Part shown: one piece after another, positions 17,813 to 27,353 of the stretch | How positions within the stretch are numbered: position 1 is the stretch's first letter | How the letters are laid out: each line of letters opens with the position of its first letter | DNA from: Cellulomonas marina | GTDB taxonomy: Bacteria > Actinomycetota > Actinomycetes > Actinomycetales > Cellulomonadaceae | Assembly: GCF_900111925.1 (NCBI RefSeq) | Contig: NZ_FOKA01000004.1 | Location: forward strand, 1 to 64,000 | Direction: 5' to 3' | Length of the DNA: 64,000 nt | Notes under the pieces: model-generated | What the model saw: the letters and a program-made list of their open reading frames with translations, nothing else | Told to the model about the DNA's origin: nothing | Database searches by the model: none | Made by a program: the position numbers and the translations under genes

Positions 17813-19081
17813 ATGGCCGTCCAGACCCCCGCCCGCCCCGCCCGCCCGCAGGACGACGGGGCCCCGGCGCCCCGGCCCGCGCGCCGCGTCGGGTTCTCCC
17901 AGACCCTGTCCCGCTGGGACGTGAAGGTCTCGCCCTACCTCTACATCTCCCCGTTCTTCATCCTGTTCGCCATCACCGGGCTGTTCCCGCTGCTCTACAC
18001 GGCCTACGTGTCGGTGCACCGGTGGAACCTGCTCGGCGGCCAGGGTGAGTACGTCGGCTTCCAGAACTACCTCGACGTCTTCGCGCAGCCCAACTTCTGG
18101 CTCTCGCTGCGCAACACGTTCTCGATCTTCGTCCTGTCGTCCGTGCCGCAGGTGCTCATGGCGATCGTCATCGCCGCCCTGCTGGACCAGAACCTGCGCG
18201 CGAAGACGTTCTGGCGCATGGGCGTGCTGCTGCCCTACGTCGTGGCCCCCGTCGCCGTGGGTCTCATCTTCGGCCGGCTCTTCGCCGACAAGTCCGGCCT
18301 CATCAACGCGATGCTCGGCGTCGTGGGGATGGACCCCGTGCGGTGGCACGTCGACGCGCTGGCCAGCCACATCGCCATCGCGTCGATGGTGAACTTCCGC
18401 TGGACCGGCTACAACGCGCTCATCTTCCTCGCGGCCATGCAGGCCGTCCCGCGCGAGCTCTACGAGGCCGCGATCATGGACGGCGCCTCGCGCGTGCGGC
18501 AGTTCTTCTCCATCACCGTCCCGCAGATCCGCGCGACGATCATCTTCGTCGTCATCACCGCCACCATCGGCGGCCTGCAGATCTTCGACGAGGCGCGGGT
18601 GTTCGACGAGCAGGGCCTCGGTGGCGCGTCGCGCCAGTGGATGACCACGACGCTGTACCTGTACGACGTCGGCTGGGGCAACCAGAAGAACTTCGGCCGT
18701 GCGGCCGCGGTCGCCTGGCTGCTGTTCATCCTCGTCCTGGTGATCGGGATGGTGAACTTCCTCATCACGCAGCGGATCGCCTCCGACGGCTCCGGCGGGC
18801 CCACCCGCCGCGAGCGCCGCGCGGCCCACCGTCGGGCTCGTGCCGCCCTCGCGACGTCCACGGGGGCCCCGACGATCGCCGCCGGCCCCTCCACCCCCGC
18901 GCCGACCACGGCCGGCGTGTCCGGGCCGGTCGCCCTGCCCCACGCCGGCGTGAGCACCCTGCTCGCGGACCCCGCGGACCCGACGGCGGCGCCGCACCCC
19001 GCCGGCACCGACGCCACCGGCACCACCGGCATCCACGACCCCGGCACCGACTCCCCCGACACCACCGACAGGAGGCCGTGA
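17813..19081 (+). CDS. sugar ABC importer permease 1 (CebF-like)
   Basis: Inner-membrane permease of 422 residues: cytosolic N-terminus, six helices (about residues 42-315), and the EAA loop YEAAIMDGASRVRQFFSITVP that contacts the ATPase. The family is about 300 residues. Here a further tail of roughly 100 residues (from about 322) is Ala/Thr/Pro/Asp-rich with no predicted fold and a basic start (RRERRAAHRRARAAL). Codon bias stays typical across the tail, so it seems translated rather than a frameshift artefact. The stop overlaps the next ATG by one base. Confidence 0.92.
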   Translation: MAVQTPARPARPQDDGAPAPRPARRVGFSQTLSRWDVKVSPYLYISPFFILFAITGLFPLLYTAYVSVHRWNLLGGQGEYVGFQNYLDVFAQPNFWLSLRNTFSIFVLSSVPQVLMAIVIAALLDQNLRAKTFWRMGVLLPYVVAPVAVGLIFGRLFADKSGLINAMLGVVGMDPVRWHVDALASHIAIASMVNFRWTGYNALIFLAAMQAVPRELYEAAIMDGASRVRQFFSITVPQIRATIIFVVITATIGGLQIFDEARVFDEQGLGGASRQWMTTTLYLYDVGWGNQKNFGRAAAVAWLLFILVLVIGMVNFLITQRIASDGSGGPTRRERRAAHRRARAALATSTGAPTIAAGPSTPAPTTAGVSGPVALPHAGVSTLLADPADPTAAPHPAGTDATGTTGIHDPGTDSPDTTDRRP

Positions 19082-20031
19082 TGAGCTCCGTGCCCGTCGT
19101 CGCCCAGACCGCCGGCCCCGGTGCCGCGAAGGCCGCCCAGCGCCGTGGCGGCGCGTCCCGCCCCGGCAGCAGCAGCCGACGCCGCGGCGGGGGCGACGGC
19201 AGCGCCGCCCTGCGTCCCGGCCCGATCACGTACGCGCTGCTCGGGCTGGCGGTGCTGGTCGGGCTCGCGCCGCTGTACTACACGCTCGTCATCGGGTCCT
19301 CCGACCCGACCTCGATCGCGCAGAGCCCGCTGCCGCAGCTGATCCCGGACGGGTCCCTGCTCGACCAGATCAACGCCGTCATCACGTCCACGGCGTTCTC
19401 GTTCTGGAAGGCCTTCGCCAACTCGGTCATCATCTCGACCGTCTGCGCCATCGCGACCGTGCTGTTCTCGACGATGGCCGGCTTCTCCTTCGCCAAGCTG
19501 CGGTTCCGCGGCCGCCGCGGGCTGCTGCTGTTCGTCGTCGCGACGATGGCCGTGCCCACCCAGCTCGGCGTCGTGCCGCTCTACATCGTCATGACGGACC
19601 TGGGCTGGATCGGCAGCCTCAAGGCCGTCATCGTGCCGGCGCTCGTGACCGCCTTCGGCGTGTTCTGGATGACCCAGTACCTGTCCGAGGCCCTGCCCTA
19701 CGAGCTCATCGAGGCCGCCCGCGTCGACGGCGCCTCCATGCTGCGCACGTTCTGGTCCATCGCGATGCCGGCCGCCCGGCCCGCGGCGGCGATGCTCGCG
19801 CTGTTCACGTTCGTCTCCCAGTGGACCAACTTCTTCTGGCCCTCGATCGTGCTCAACCAGAACAACCCGACGCTGCCGCTGGCGGTGCGGCTGCTGCAGG
19901 CGAACTACTTCGTGGACTACTCGCTCGTGATGGCCGGCGTGTTCCTCGTGACCCTGCCGCTGCTGATCCTGTTCTTCCTCGCCGGCCGGCACCTCGTCGC
20001 CGGGATCATGGCGGGCGCGGTCAAGGGCTGA
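19081..20031 (+). CDS. sugar ABC importer permease 2 (CebG-like)
   Basis: Second permease of the heterodimeric CUT1 importer, 316 residues. After about 45 Gly/Ser/Arg-rich cytosolic residues it has six helices and the EAA motif IEAARVDGASMLRTFWSIAMP. ATG 19081 overlaps the previous stop, with AGGAGG upstream. No ATPase gene follows; CebEFG-type systems commonly use a shared ATPase (MsiK) encoded elsewhere, which fits. Confidence 0.93.
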   Translation: MSSVPVVAQTAGPGAAKAAQRRGGASRPGSSSRRRGGGDGSAALRPGPITYALLGLAVLVGLAPLYYTLVIGSSDPTSIAQSPLPQLIPDGSLLDQINAVITSTAFSFWKAFANSVIISTVCAIATVLFSTMAGFSFAKLRFRGRRGLLLFVVATMAVPTQLGVVPLYIVMTDLGWIGSLKAVIVPALVTAFGVFWMTQYLSEALPYELIEAARVDGASMLRTFWSIAMPAARPAAAMLALFTFVSQWTNFFWPSIVLNQNNPTLPLAVRLLQANYFVDYSLVMAGVFLVTLPLLILFFLAGRHLVAGIMAGAVKG

Positions 20032-20039
20032 CAGCCCCC

Positions 20040-20087
20040 GCGGTGCAGAACGCGGCACAGGACGCGGTGCAGACCGCGGTGCAGACC
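20040..20087. repeat. 12-bp imperfect tandem repeats between permease 2 and the LacI gene
   Basis: Four units of GCGGTGCAGAMC-like sequence occur at 20040-20051, 20052-20063, 20064-20075 and 20076-20087. The last two are identical, the second most divergent. They begin nine bases after the permease stop. No inverted symmetry was seen, so this looks like a small minisatellite rather than a terminator. Confidence 0.7.
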
Positions 20088-20259
20088 GCGGCGGGACGGC
20101 CGGGCCCAGGGGGCGGCCGTCCCGTCGCGCTCCCCGCGCGCCGCAGCAGGACCCCGAGGGACCCCGTGCGGGCCACCGTGCGCCCGCCCCGACCGGCGGA
20201 ACCCGGTCCCCGCCCGTGCGTGTAGCGTCCGGCGCCAGGCCGGCAGGAGGAGGTGGACC

Positions 20260-21285
20260 GTGACGAGCGAGCTGAGCGCACCACGGACGGTGCCGACGCT
20301 GGAGTCCGTGGCGGAGCGTGCCGGGGTGTCCCGGTCCACCGCCTCCCGGGCGATCAACGGGGACGCGCGCGTGTCGCCCCAGGCGCGCAGCGCGGTCGAG
20401 GAGGCGGTGGCCGCCCTCGGCTACTCCCCCAACCGCGCGGCCCGCTCGCTCGTGCTGCGGCGGACGGACTCCGTGGCGCTCGTCATCCCGGAGCCCGACG
20501 AGCGCGTCCTCAACGACCCGTTCTTCGCGGGGACCCTGCGCGGCCTGACGGCGGCCCTCGAGGACGACGACATCCAGCTCGTCCTCATGATCACCCGCCC
20601 CGGGCAGGCCGACCGCAGCATGCGGTACCTGCGCAACGGCCACGTGGACGGCGCGGTCGTCGTGTCCCACCACCTCGAGGACGCGCTCGACCGCGCCCTC
20701 GTGGACTCCCACGTGCCGAACGTCTTCGTCGGGCGTCCGCTGTCCGCGGTCGCCACCGGGCTGCAGTACGTCGACATCGACAACGTCGCCGGCGGGCGCC
20801 TGGCGACGGAGCACCTCGTCGCCCGCGGGTGCCGGCGGATCGGGACCATCGCCGGCCCCGCGGACATGTCGGCGGGCATCGACCGCCTCGCCGGCTTCCG
20901 CCGCGCGCTGGCGGCCGCCGGGCTGCCGGTCGACGCGGTGGAGCACGGCGACTTCACGCTGGACTCCGGCGCCGCCGCCGCGCGCCGGCTGCTGGCGGCG
21001 CACCCCGACCTCGACGGCATCTTCGTCGCCTCGGACCTCATGGCCGCCGGTGCCCTGCCCGTCCTGGCCGCGGCGGGCCGGCGCGTGCCGGACGACGTCG
21101 CGGTCGTCGGGTACGACAACCTCGGCGTCTCCGCGTCCACGCAGCCGCCGCTGACCACCGTCGTGCAGCCCGTGCCCGCCATGGCGCAGGCCGCGGGGCG
21201 CCGCCTGCTCGACCTGCTGCGCGGCGGCCCGGCGCAGGAGCCGCTCATCTTCTCCCCCGAGCTCGTCGTCCGCGCCTCCGCCTGA
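20260..21285 (+). CDS. LacI-family repressor (CebR/CelR-like)
   Basis: A 341-residue LacI/GalR regulator. The N-terminal helix-turn-helix has TLESVAERAGVSRSTASRAI and the hinge SPNRAARSLVLRRT; the rest is a periplasmic-binding-protein-like sensor with FVGRPLS, the GPADMSAGIDRLAGFRRAL stretch and VVGYDNLGVSAS. It very probably represses the importer operon through GGGAGCGCTCCC sites, released by a cello-oligosaccharide (inference from CebR/CelR). GTG 20260 follows AGGAGGAGG. A TAGCGT at 20223-20228 may be its own -10. Confidence 0.93.
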   Translation: MTSELSAPRTVPTLESVAERAGVSRSTASRAINGDARVSPQARSAVEEAVAALGYSPNRAARSLVLRRTDSVALVIPEPDERVLNDPFFAGTLRGLTAALEDDDIQLVLMITRPGQADRSMRYLRNGHVDGAVVVSHHLEDALDRALVDSHVPNVFVGRPLSAVATGLQYVDIDNVAGGRLATEHLVARGCRRIGTIAGPADMSAGIDRLAGFRRALAAAGLPVDAVEHGDFTLDSGAAAARRLLAAHPDLDGIFVASDLMAAGALPVLAAAGRRVPDDVAVVGYDNLGVSASTQPPLTTVVQPVPAMAQAAGRRLLDLLRGGPAQEPLIFSPELVVRASA

Positions 21286-21471
21286 CCCCGGGTGCTCGTC
21301 GGGCTCTCGTCGCGTGCCCGACGAGCGCCGGCTCCCGTCGAGCACCCGCCCACCGCGACCCGTCCGGGGGACACGCCGCCGGCACGGATGCCCGTCGTCG
21401 CGGGCGGTGGCACAGTGGGCGCGGCCGCCCACCGGCGGCACCTGACCCCCTCGCGGAAGGGCACCCCCGGC

Positions 21472-22836
21472 ATGGTCGACGACGTCGTCACCGGCCCGGG
21501 TGCGGCGGGCGACCCCCGCCGTCCCGGCACCGGCAGCGCACCGGCACCCACCCAACCCCTCACGCCGCCGACCCCGCTGACGGCACCGCCGCCGCACGCC
21601 GGGCCGCTGGAGACGGCCCGCGCACAGCTCGCGTCGGCCGTGCAGATCCTCGGGCTGTCGGACGGGGTGGCCGAGATGCTGGCCTCCCCCCGTCGGGAGA
21701 TCAACGTGTCGGTGCCCCTGCGCCGGGACGACGGCACGGTCCAGCTCTTCCGCGGCTACCGCGTCCAGCACAACATCTCCCGCGGCCCGGGCAAGGGCGG
21801 CCTGCGGTACGCGCCGTCCGTCGACCTCGACGAGGTGCGTGCACTCGCCATGTGGATGACGTGGAAGTGCGCCGTCGTCGAGCTGCCCTACGGCGGTGCC
21901 AAGGGCGGCGTCACCATCGACCCGCGGCACTACTCGTCGGCCGAGCTCGAGCGCGTCACGCGCCGCTACACCAGCGAGATCATGCCGGTCATCGGGCCGG
22001 AGCGGGACATCATGGCGCCCGACGTCGGCACGGACGCGCAGACCATGGCGTGGATCATGGACACGTACTCCGTCAACCAGGGGTACACGATCCCGGCGGT
22101 CGTCACGGGCAAGCCCATCGACATCGGCGGCTCCCTCGGCCGCCCGACGGCCACGTCCCGCGGCGTCGTGCACGCCGCGCGCGCGGCGCTGGCCGACGCC
22201 GGCACGGACCTGCGGGAGGTGAGCGCGGTCGTGCAGGGCTTCGGCAAGGTCGGCTCGCACGCGGCCCGGTTCCTCGCGGAGGCCGGCACTCGCGTCGTCG
22301 CCGTCTCCGACCAGTACGGCGGCGTGCGCTCCGACGACGGCCTCGACGTGCCGGCGCTCCTGCGGCACGCGCAGGCCACGGGCTCGGTCGTCGGCTTCGA
22401 GGGTGGCGAGCCCCTCGGGGACACGGACATCCTCACCCTCGACGCGGACCTGCTGGTCCCCGCCGCCGTGGAGGGCGTGCTCGACGAGGCCACGGCCCGC
22501 CAGGTCAAGGCCCGCTGGGTGGTCGAGGGCGCCAACGGCCCGACGACGGCCGGCGGCGACCGCGTCCTCGCGGAGCGGGGCATCACCGTCGTGCCGGACA
22601 TCCTCGCCAACGCCGGCGGGGTCGTCGTCTCCTACTTCGAGTGGGTGCAGGCGAACCAGGCGTACTGGTGGACGGAGAACGAGATCGAGGAGCGCCTCGA
22701 GCGCCGGATGCTGGAGGCCTACGCCGCCGTCGCGCGCACGGCCCGTGCCGAGGGCATCACGCTGCGCGACGCGGCGCTGACCATCGGGGTCCGGCGCGTG
22801 GCGGAGGCGCACCAGATCCGCGGGCTGTACCCCTGA
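21472..22836 (+). CDS. glutamate dehydrogenase (Glu/Leu/Phe/Val family)
   Basis: Oxidative deamination of glutamate to 2-oxoglutarate, or the reverse. The 454-residue protein has the dimerisation/substrate domain with GPGKGGLRY, the catalytic-Lys region PYGGAKGGV and the downstream APDVGTD, then a Rossmann domain with VVQGFGKVGSHAA and the conserved LANAGGVVVSYFEWVQ. Hexamer-type bacterial GDH lengths match without the first 45 Pro/Thr-rich residues. ATG 21472 is preceded by GGAAGGG; the open frame upstream to 21292 is low-complexity and rejected. Cofactor preference is not decided here. Confidence 0.93.
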   Translation: MVDDVVTGPGAAGDPRRPGTGSAPAPTQPLTPPTPLTAPPPHAGPLETARAQLASAVQILGLSDGVAEMLASPRREINVSVPLRRDDGTVQLFRGYRVQHNISRGPGKGGLRYAPSVDLDEVRALAMWMTWKCAVVELPYGGAKGGVTIDPRHYSSAELERVTRRYTSEIMPVIGPERDIMAPDVGTDAQTMAWIMDTYSVNQGYTIPAVVTGKPIDIGGSLGRPTATSRGVVHAARAALADAGTDLREVSAVVQGFGKVGSHAARFLAEAGTRVVAVSDQYGGVRSDDGLDVPALLRHAQATGSVVGFEGGEPLGDTDILTLDADLLVPAAVEGVLDEATARQVKARWVVEGANGPTTAGGDRVLAERGITVVPDILANAGGVVVSYFEWVQANQAYWWTENEIEERLERRMLEAYAAVARTARAEGITLRDAALTIGVRRVAEAHQIRGLYP

Positions 22837-22897
22837 CGGTCGGGCGGCTCGGGCCGCTCAGGTCCGGGCCGGCCCCAGGTCCGGCCCGGGCAGGCCG

Positions 22898-23248
22898 CTA
22901 CGCCCCGACCTCGCGCACCAGCTCCGCCTCGGTCCCGTCGACGCCGTGCAGCACCGCGTGGTCGGGGCCGCCCTGCAGGGTGAGCCGCGCCGGCCGCGCG
23001 AGCAGGGCCAGGAGGGCGGTCTCCGTCGCGGTCACGTCGTCCGGACCGGCCATCCGCGTGGCCACGACCGGGCCGAACGCCAGCCGGTCGACGTCCAGGG
23101 TCCACGTGCCCCGCAGCCGGTTGACGCCGCCGTAGCCGAACACCTGGCCGTCGCCCTCGAACGTCAGGGACGGCCGGCCCTGCGCACCCTCCGCGGTGGC
23201 GGCCGTGCCGATCCGCACGACGGTCCAGGTCCCCGCGAGGCCGCTCAT
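22898..23248 (-). CDS. META-domain-like small protein
   Basis: A 116-residue protein resembling the META/HslJ fold: it starts LAGTWTVVRIG, has GYGGVNRLRGTWTLD matching the family's G-x-N-R-x-x-G-x-(Y/W) turn, and ends in a beta-rich segment with LTLQGGPDHAVL. META proteins bind or stabilise envelope components and are often lipoproteins; this copy has no signal peptide, so it may be cytosolic. ATG 23248 starts exactly at the conserved domain. It is downstream of the haem genes but beyond their terminator. Confidence 0.7.
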   Translation of the reverse strand: MSGLAGTWTVVRIGTAATAEGAQGRPSLTFEGDGQVFGYGGVNRLRGTWTLDVDRLAFGPVVATRMAGPDDVTATETALLALLARPARLTLQGGPDHAVLHGVDGTEAELVREVGA

Positions 23249-23265
23249 GCGACCGATCGTGGCAG

Positions 23266-23299
23266 CCCTGCCCGCGGGACGTCCATCCCGCGGGCAGGG
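23266..23299 (-). terminator. terminator of the hemH-hemQ operon
   Basis: CCCTGCCCGCGGGA (23266-23279) pairs perfectly with 23286-23299 around a 6-base loop. It lies 55 bp beyond the hemQ stop on the minus strand and just upstream of the META-domain gene start, separating the two units. Confidence 0.82.
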
Positions 23300-23354
23300 G
23301 CGCCGGGCAGGGGCGGGACAGGAGGCCGGGCCCACCCGCCGCCGCTTCCGCGCG

Positions 23355-24095
23355 TCACGCGCGCGGACGGGCCTCCAGCCAGTCGGCCAGCTCCACGCGC
23401 GGGCCGGTGTAGAACGGCACCTCCTCGCGGACGTGCCGGCGCGCCTGCGTCGCCCGCAGCTCGCGCATGAGGTCGACGATGCGGTACAGCTCCCCGGCCT
23501 CGAACGCGAGGATGAACTCGTAGTCCGACAGCGCGAACGAGGCGACCGTGTTGGCGCGCACGTCCTTGTAGTCGCGGGCGGCGGCGCCGTGCTCGCGCAG
23601 CATCTCCCGCCGCTCGTCCTCGGGGAGGATGTACCACTCGTAGGAGCGGACGAACGGGTAGACGCAGACGTACGCGCCGGGGTCCTCCCCCGCCAGGAAC
23701 GCCGGGACGTGGCTGCGGTTGAACTCCGCGGGCCGGTGCAGGCCCACCACGGACCAGACGGGCTCGAGCTGGGCGCCGAGCTCCGTGGACCGCAGCCGGG
23801 CGTAGGCGCCCTGCACCTCCTCGACCGTCTCCGCGTGCCACCAGACCATGAGGTCGGCGTCGGCGCGCAGGCCGGACACGTCGTACCAGCCGCGGACCGT
23901 CAGCCCGGGGTCGGCGACCGCCGCGAGCGCGTCCGCCGCCTCCGCCCGCCGGGCCAACGCGTCCTCGGGCGCGGCGCCGGTGAAGGAGAAGACGGACCAC
24001 ATCGTGTAGGCGATGCGGGCGTTGATGGCCTCGTGGTCGGGCGCGTGCTCGGCGGTGTGCTCGGTGGCGTGCTCGGCGGGGGTGGCGGTGGTCAC
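23355..24095 (-). CDS. hemQ: coproheme decarboxylase HemQ/ChdC
   Basis: Final enzyme of the coproporphyrin-dependent haem pathway, decarboxylating coproheme III to haem b with peroxide. The 246-residue chlorite-dismutase-fold protein has the actinobacterial motif [20 protein letters not shown] with its catalytic Tyr and MLREHG with the likely proximal His, plus SYTMW-like N-terminal TMWSVFSF. A His/Glu/Ala-rich leader of about 20 residues precedes the domain. GTG 24095 has CAGGGAG upstream. It lies 31 bp after hemH in the same direction. Confidence 0.95.
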   Translation of the reverse strand: MTTATPAEHATEHTAEHAPDHEAINARIAYTMWSVFSFTGAAPEDALARRAEAADALAAVADPGLTVRGWYDVSGLRADADLMVWWHAETVEEVQGAYARLRSTELGAQLEPVWSVVGLHRPAEFNRSHVPAFLAGEDPGAYVCVYPFVRSYEWYILPEDERREMLREHGAAARDYKDVRANTVASFALSDYEFILAFEAGELYRIVDLMRELRATQARRHVREEVPFYTGPRVELADWLEARPRA

Positions 24096-24126
24096 GGGTG
24101 CTCCCTGGGGTCGTGCGGCTGGGTGC

Positions 24127-25320
24127 TCACTGCAGCGGGTCCACAGAGCAGGCGGCGGGCCGGCCCGACGGCTCCCCGTCGCGCATGAGGCAGCAGCCCG
24201 GCGCGCAGATCTCGCGGAACGGCGGCAGCCCGCCCACGGTGACGCCCGGCCCGGGCTCGCCGCCGGCGTCGCGCACGCGCGCGTGCTCCGCCCGCTCGAG
24301 GATGAGGTCCACCAGGCCCTCGACGAAGGGCGCCCGCGTCCCGACCGTCCCCGCGCGGACCGCGGTCATGCCGAGCTCGGCCGCCGTCTCCAGCGCCTCG
24401 GTGTCGAGGTCGTAGACGACCTCCATGTGGTCCGAGACGAACCCGATCGGCGCGATGACGACGTTCGTCGTGCCCGCGGCCTTGAGCGCCTCGAGGTGGT
24501 CGTTGACGTCGGGCTCCAGCCACGGCTGGCTGGGCGGGCCCGAGCGCGAGCAGTACGCGAGGTCCCACTCCGGCGCGGTGCCGGTCCGCTCCCCCACGGC
24601 CTGCGCGACGAGGCGCGCGACCTCGAGGTGCTGCTCGGAGTAGCGCGCCTGCGACACGACGGAGGCGGCCTCCATCGTCGTCGGGATGGAGTGCGTGACA
24701 AAGACGATGCGGTAGGGCGCGCCGCCGGTGCGCGCGGTGAGCTCGGCCACCGCGTCGGTCACCGCGTCGACATTGCCCTGGACGAAGCCGGGGGTGTTGA
24801 AGTACGAGCGGATCTTGTCCACGGCGAGCGGGTGCTCGGCCGTGCCCACGGACGCCGCGACCTGCTCCAGCGAGGCCCACAGGTCCTCGCGGTACTGGCG
24901 GCAGCCCGAGTAGGAGGAGTAGGCGCTGGTGACGAGGGCGACCACCCGGCGCGCGCCCCGCTCGTACGCCTCTGTCAGCGCGTCACGCGTGTAGGGCGTC
25001 CAGTTGCGGTTGCCCCACAGCACGGGGACCTCGACCCCGCGGCGGCGCAGCTCGTCGGACAGCGCGGCCTGCAGGGCGAGGTTCTGCCCGTTGATGGGGC
25101 TGGCGCCGCCGAAGTGCATGTAGTGCTCGCCGACCTGCGCGAGCCGCTCGTCCGGGATGTTCTTGCCCGCGGTGACGTTGCGCAGGAACGGCAGCACGTC
25201 GTCGGGGCCGTCGGGGCCGCCGAAGGAGTAGAGCATGACGGCGTCGTAGGGCCGCACGTCGGGGGGCGTCGTGGGCGCCTCGGCGCCCGTCGGGAGCACG
25301 TCGGTGGACATGGCCACCAT
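24127..25320 (-). CDS. hemH: coproporphyrin III ferrochelatase HemH/CpfC
   Basis: Inserts ferrous iron into coproporphyrin III ahead of HemQ. The 397-residue protein has [12 protein letters not shown], the [10 protein letters not shown] loop, [12 protein letters not shown], the catalytic-His motif [10 protein letters not shown], the conserved Glu region [11 protein letters not shown], and a C-terminal Cys cluster CAPGCC. Together with the Cys in SGCRQY this is compatible with the [2Fe-2S] cluster of actinobacterial ferrochelatases, although C-terminal spacing differs from the mycobacterial one. ATG codons at 25320 and 25311 are both possible starts. Confidence 0.95.
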   Translation of the reverse strand: MVAMSTDVLPTGAEAPTTPPDVRPYDAVMLYSFGGPDGPDDVLPFLRNVTAGKNIPDERLAQVGEHYMHFGGASPINGQNLALQAALSDELRRRGVEVPVLWGNRNWTPYTRDALTEAYERGARRVVALVTSAYSSYSGCRQYREDLWASLEQVAASVGTAEHPLAVDKIRSYFNTPGFVQGNVDAVTDAVAELTARTGGAPYRIVFVTHSIPTTMEAASVVSQARYSEQHLEVARLVAQAVGERTGTAPEWDLAYCSRSGPPSQPWLEPDVNDHLEALKAAGTTNVVIAPIGFVSDHMEVVYDLDTEALETAAELGMTAVRAGTVGTRAPFVEGLVDLILERAEHARVRDAGGEPGPGVTVGGLPPFREICAPGCCLMRDGEPSGRPAACSVDPLQ

Positions 25321-25458
25321 GGTCCCATCCCCGCCGACGCGGCCCCCGCCCGGGAGCGGGCGTCCTCTCAGTGACGTCGATCCGGACCGGGCGTCAGGTC
25401 CCGTGGCCTCGGCGCGGGCAGGCGCCGACGCCCGTGACCGGGCCCGTGAGACGGCCGG

Positions 25459-26001
25459 TCAGAGCGCCGCGTGCGAACGCGCGCCCACGCCAGCGGCGTG
25501 CCGCCGGCGCTCCAGGTCCGACAGCTCGTCGGCGATCCCGGCCGCCCACGCCTCCACCGCCGCGAAGTCGCGGTGGTCGCCCTCCCGGGCCCGGCCGCCG
25601 GCGATGACGGCGCGCTCGGCGAAGCTCAGCAGCGAGCGGTCCAGCCGCCCCCGGAAGGACCGGTGCCCGCGGGCGCCGATGCGCTCCCGCAGCTCGGCCA
25701 GCTCGTGCGGGGAGTTGGCGGACGCCGCCGGCTGCGTGGCCAGCCCGGACGAGAACAGCCACACGGGCCGCTCCCGCAGCTCGTCGGCCAGCCGTGCCGC
25801 GAGCTCGCGCGCCACCGGCACCCAGTGCGCCAGGTACACAGCCGACCCGAGCACGACGGCGTCGTACCCCTCGAGCGTGCCGACGGCTCCCGGCTCGACG
25901 ACCTCGGCCTCGTGCCCCGCACGTCCCAGGACGCGCGCGACGGCCTCCCCGATCTCCCACGTCGCCCCGTGCCTCGACGCGACCGCAACCAGCACCCTCA
26001 T
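25459..26001 (-). CDS. flavodoxin-domain protein (HemG-like or Rv-type)
   Basis: A 180-residue flavodoxin-fold protein. The FMN phosphate loop is ASRHGATWEIGEAVARVL; GSAVYLAHWVPVARELA and LFSSGLA match the flavodoxin_5/HemG group, whose Escherichia coli member oxidises protoporphyrinogen. Actinobacteria normally use HemY and the coproporphyrin pathway, so haem function here is only a possibility; other roles for this family include redox stress response. ATG 26001 has GAGGAGGG upstream. It is 138 bp before hemH, same strand, without an obvious terminator between. Confidence 0.85.
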   Translation of the reverse strand: MRVLVAVASRHGATWEIGEAVARVLGRAGHEAEVVEPGAVGTLEGYDAVVLGSAVYLAHWVPVARELAARLADELRERPVWLFSSGLATQPAASANSPHELAELRERIGARGHRSFRGRLDRSLLSFAERAVIAGGRAREGDHRDFAAVEAWAAGIADELSDLERRRHAAGVGARSHAAL

Positions 26002-26155
26002 GACGCCCTCCTCGCGCGGCCCGGTGCCGCACCCCCTCAGTCGACCAGCGACCCGGGGTGCGCTCATGGGCCCGAGGTCCCGACAGGTTGTCAGCAACCT
26101 CCCGACGAGCGTGGCGACGGCCACATCGAGCCGGCCCGGGCGCCCGCGGCCACGC

Positions 26156-26662
26156 TCAGGCGTCCGGCAGGTCCGCCTGCGCCGCCCGCAGCCGCTGGGT
26201 GAGGTCCTGGAGCTGCAGGAGCTCGTCGCGGTCCAGCGCGCCGCCGACGAGCCGCTGGATCGAGCGCACGTGCCGCCGGCCGACCTCCCGCTGCAGCTCG
26301 AGCCCGGCGTCCGTGAGCGTCACCGCCACGCCGCGCGCATCGCCGGCGACGGGGCCCCGCGTCACCCACCCGCGCCGCTCCAGCCGGTCGACGAGCCGCG
26401 ACACCGACGGCTGCGTCAGCAGGCCGTGCTCGTGGATGTCGCGCAGCCGCAGCGTCCGGCCCTCCGCCCGGGACAGCGCGAAGAGCACGTCGTACTCCTG
26501 CACGGACAGCGGCCCCCACACGTCCTCGCGGGTGAACCGCCGCATGAGCGCCACCTGCGCGCGGAACAGCGACTCCCACGCGGCGGCCGCGACCGCGGCG
26601 GACGGCGCCGCCGGCGAGCCACCCTCCGACCCCGGCGTCGTCGCCGCGCTCTGCTCGCTCAC
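26156..26662 (-). CDS. MarR-family transcription regulator
   Basis: A 168-residue winged-helix regulator: Ala/Ser/Gly-rich N-terminus (about 28 residues), LSVQEYDVLFALSRAEG, the recognition helix LTQPSVSRLVDRLERRGWV, the wing RGPVAGDARGVAVTLTDAG, and a C-terminal dimerisation helix. MarR proteins sense phenolic or oxidising compounds and often control an adjacent gene. It is divergent from the NYN gene (98 bp) and upstream of the flavodoxin on the same strand; either could be the target. Confidence 0.92.
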   Translation of the reverse strand: MSEQSAATTPGSEGGSPAAPSAAVAAAAWESLFRAQVALMRRFTREDVWGPLSVQEYDVLFALSRAEGRTLRLRDIHEHGLLTQPSVSRLVDRLERRGWVTRGPVAGDARGVAVTLTDAGLELQREVGRRHVRSIQRLVGGALDRDELLQLQDLTQRLRAAQADLPDA

Positions 26663-26760
26663 GGCGACACCTTCTCACCCCCGCCCCTGATCTCCGCCAC
26701 GCATCACCGCTTTCCTCCCGTGCAGGTCCGCCCGCTGCCCGGTGTCACTAGGCTCGCGGC

Positions 26761-27339
26761 ATGAGCACCGGGGCCGTGGACACGCGCCAGACCTACGTCC
26801 TCGTCGACGGGGAGAACATCGACGCCACGCTGGGCAGCTCGATCCTCAACGCCCGGCCGACGCCGGACCAGCGCCCGCGCTGGGAGCGCGTCCTGGGCTT
26901 CGCCGAGCAGCGCTGGGGCCAGCCCGCGCGCGGCCTGTTCTTCCTCAACGCCTCGAGCGGGTCGCTGCCCATGCCGTTCGTGCAGGCGCTCATGGCCATC
27001 GGCTTCCGGCCCATCCCGCTCGCCGGCTCCTCGACGGAGAAGGTCGTCGACATCGGCATCAAGCGCACCCTGGCCGCGCTGGCCGAGCGCGACGGCGACG
27101 TGCTGCTGGCCAGCCACGACGGCGACTTCTTCCCGGAGATGGAGCGGCTCGTCGACGAGGGCGGGCGCCGGGTCGGGCTGCTGGCCTTCCGCGAGTTCAC
27201 GAATCACTCGCTGTCCGGCCTGGTGACGCGCGGGCTGCAGACGTTCGACCTCGAGCACGACGTGGCGGCGTTCAACGTCGTCCTGCCGCGCATCCGGATC
27301 ATCCCGGTCGACGAGTTCGACCCGGCCGCCTACCTCTGA
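26761..27339 (+). CDS. NYN-domain protein (putative PIN-like nuclease)
   Basis: A 192-residue NYN-domain protein, related to PIN/FLAP nucleases acting on RNA. Acidic active-site positions are visible: TYVLVDGENIDATLG at the N-terminus, EKVVDIGIKRTL in the middle and LLASHDGDFFPEM. The catalytic Asp set appears intact, so activity is likely, but no bacterial substrate is established. ATG 26761 follows TAGGCT (26749-26754) by six bases with no Shine-Dalgarno, a leaderless arrangement. Confidence 0.88.
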   Translation: MSTGAVDTRQTYVLVDGENIDATLGSSILNARPTPDQRPRWERVLGFAEQRWGQPARGLFFLNASSGSLPMPFVQALMAIGFRPIPLAGSSTEKVVDIGIKRTLAALAERDGDVLLASHDGDFFPEMERLVDEGGRRVGLLAFREFTNHSLSGLVTRGLQTFDLEHDVAAFNVVLPRIRIIPVDEFDPAAYL

Positions 27340-27353
27340 CCGGCGTCGCGGGC

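Noticed and set aside
18460..22812. 1450-residue minus-strand open frame across importer, LacI and dehydrogenase genes
   Set aside because: It mirrors three recognisable plus-strand genes in the antisense frame and shows no domain.
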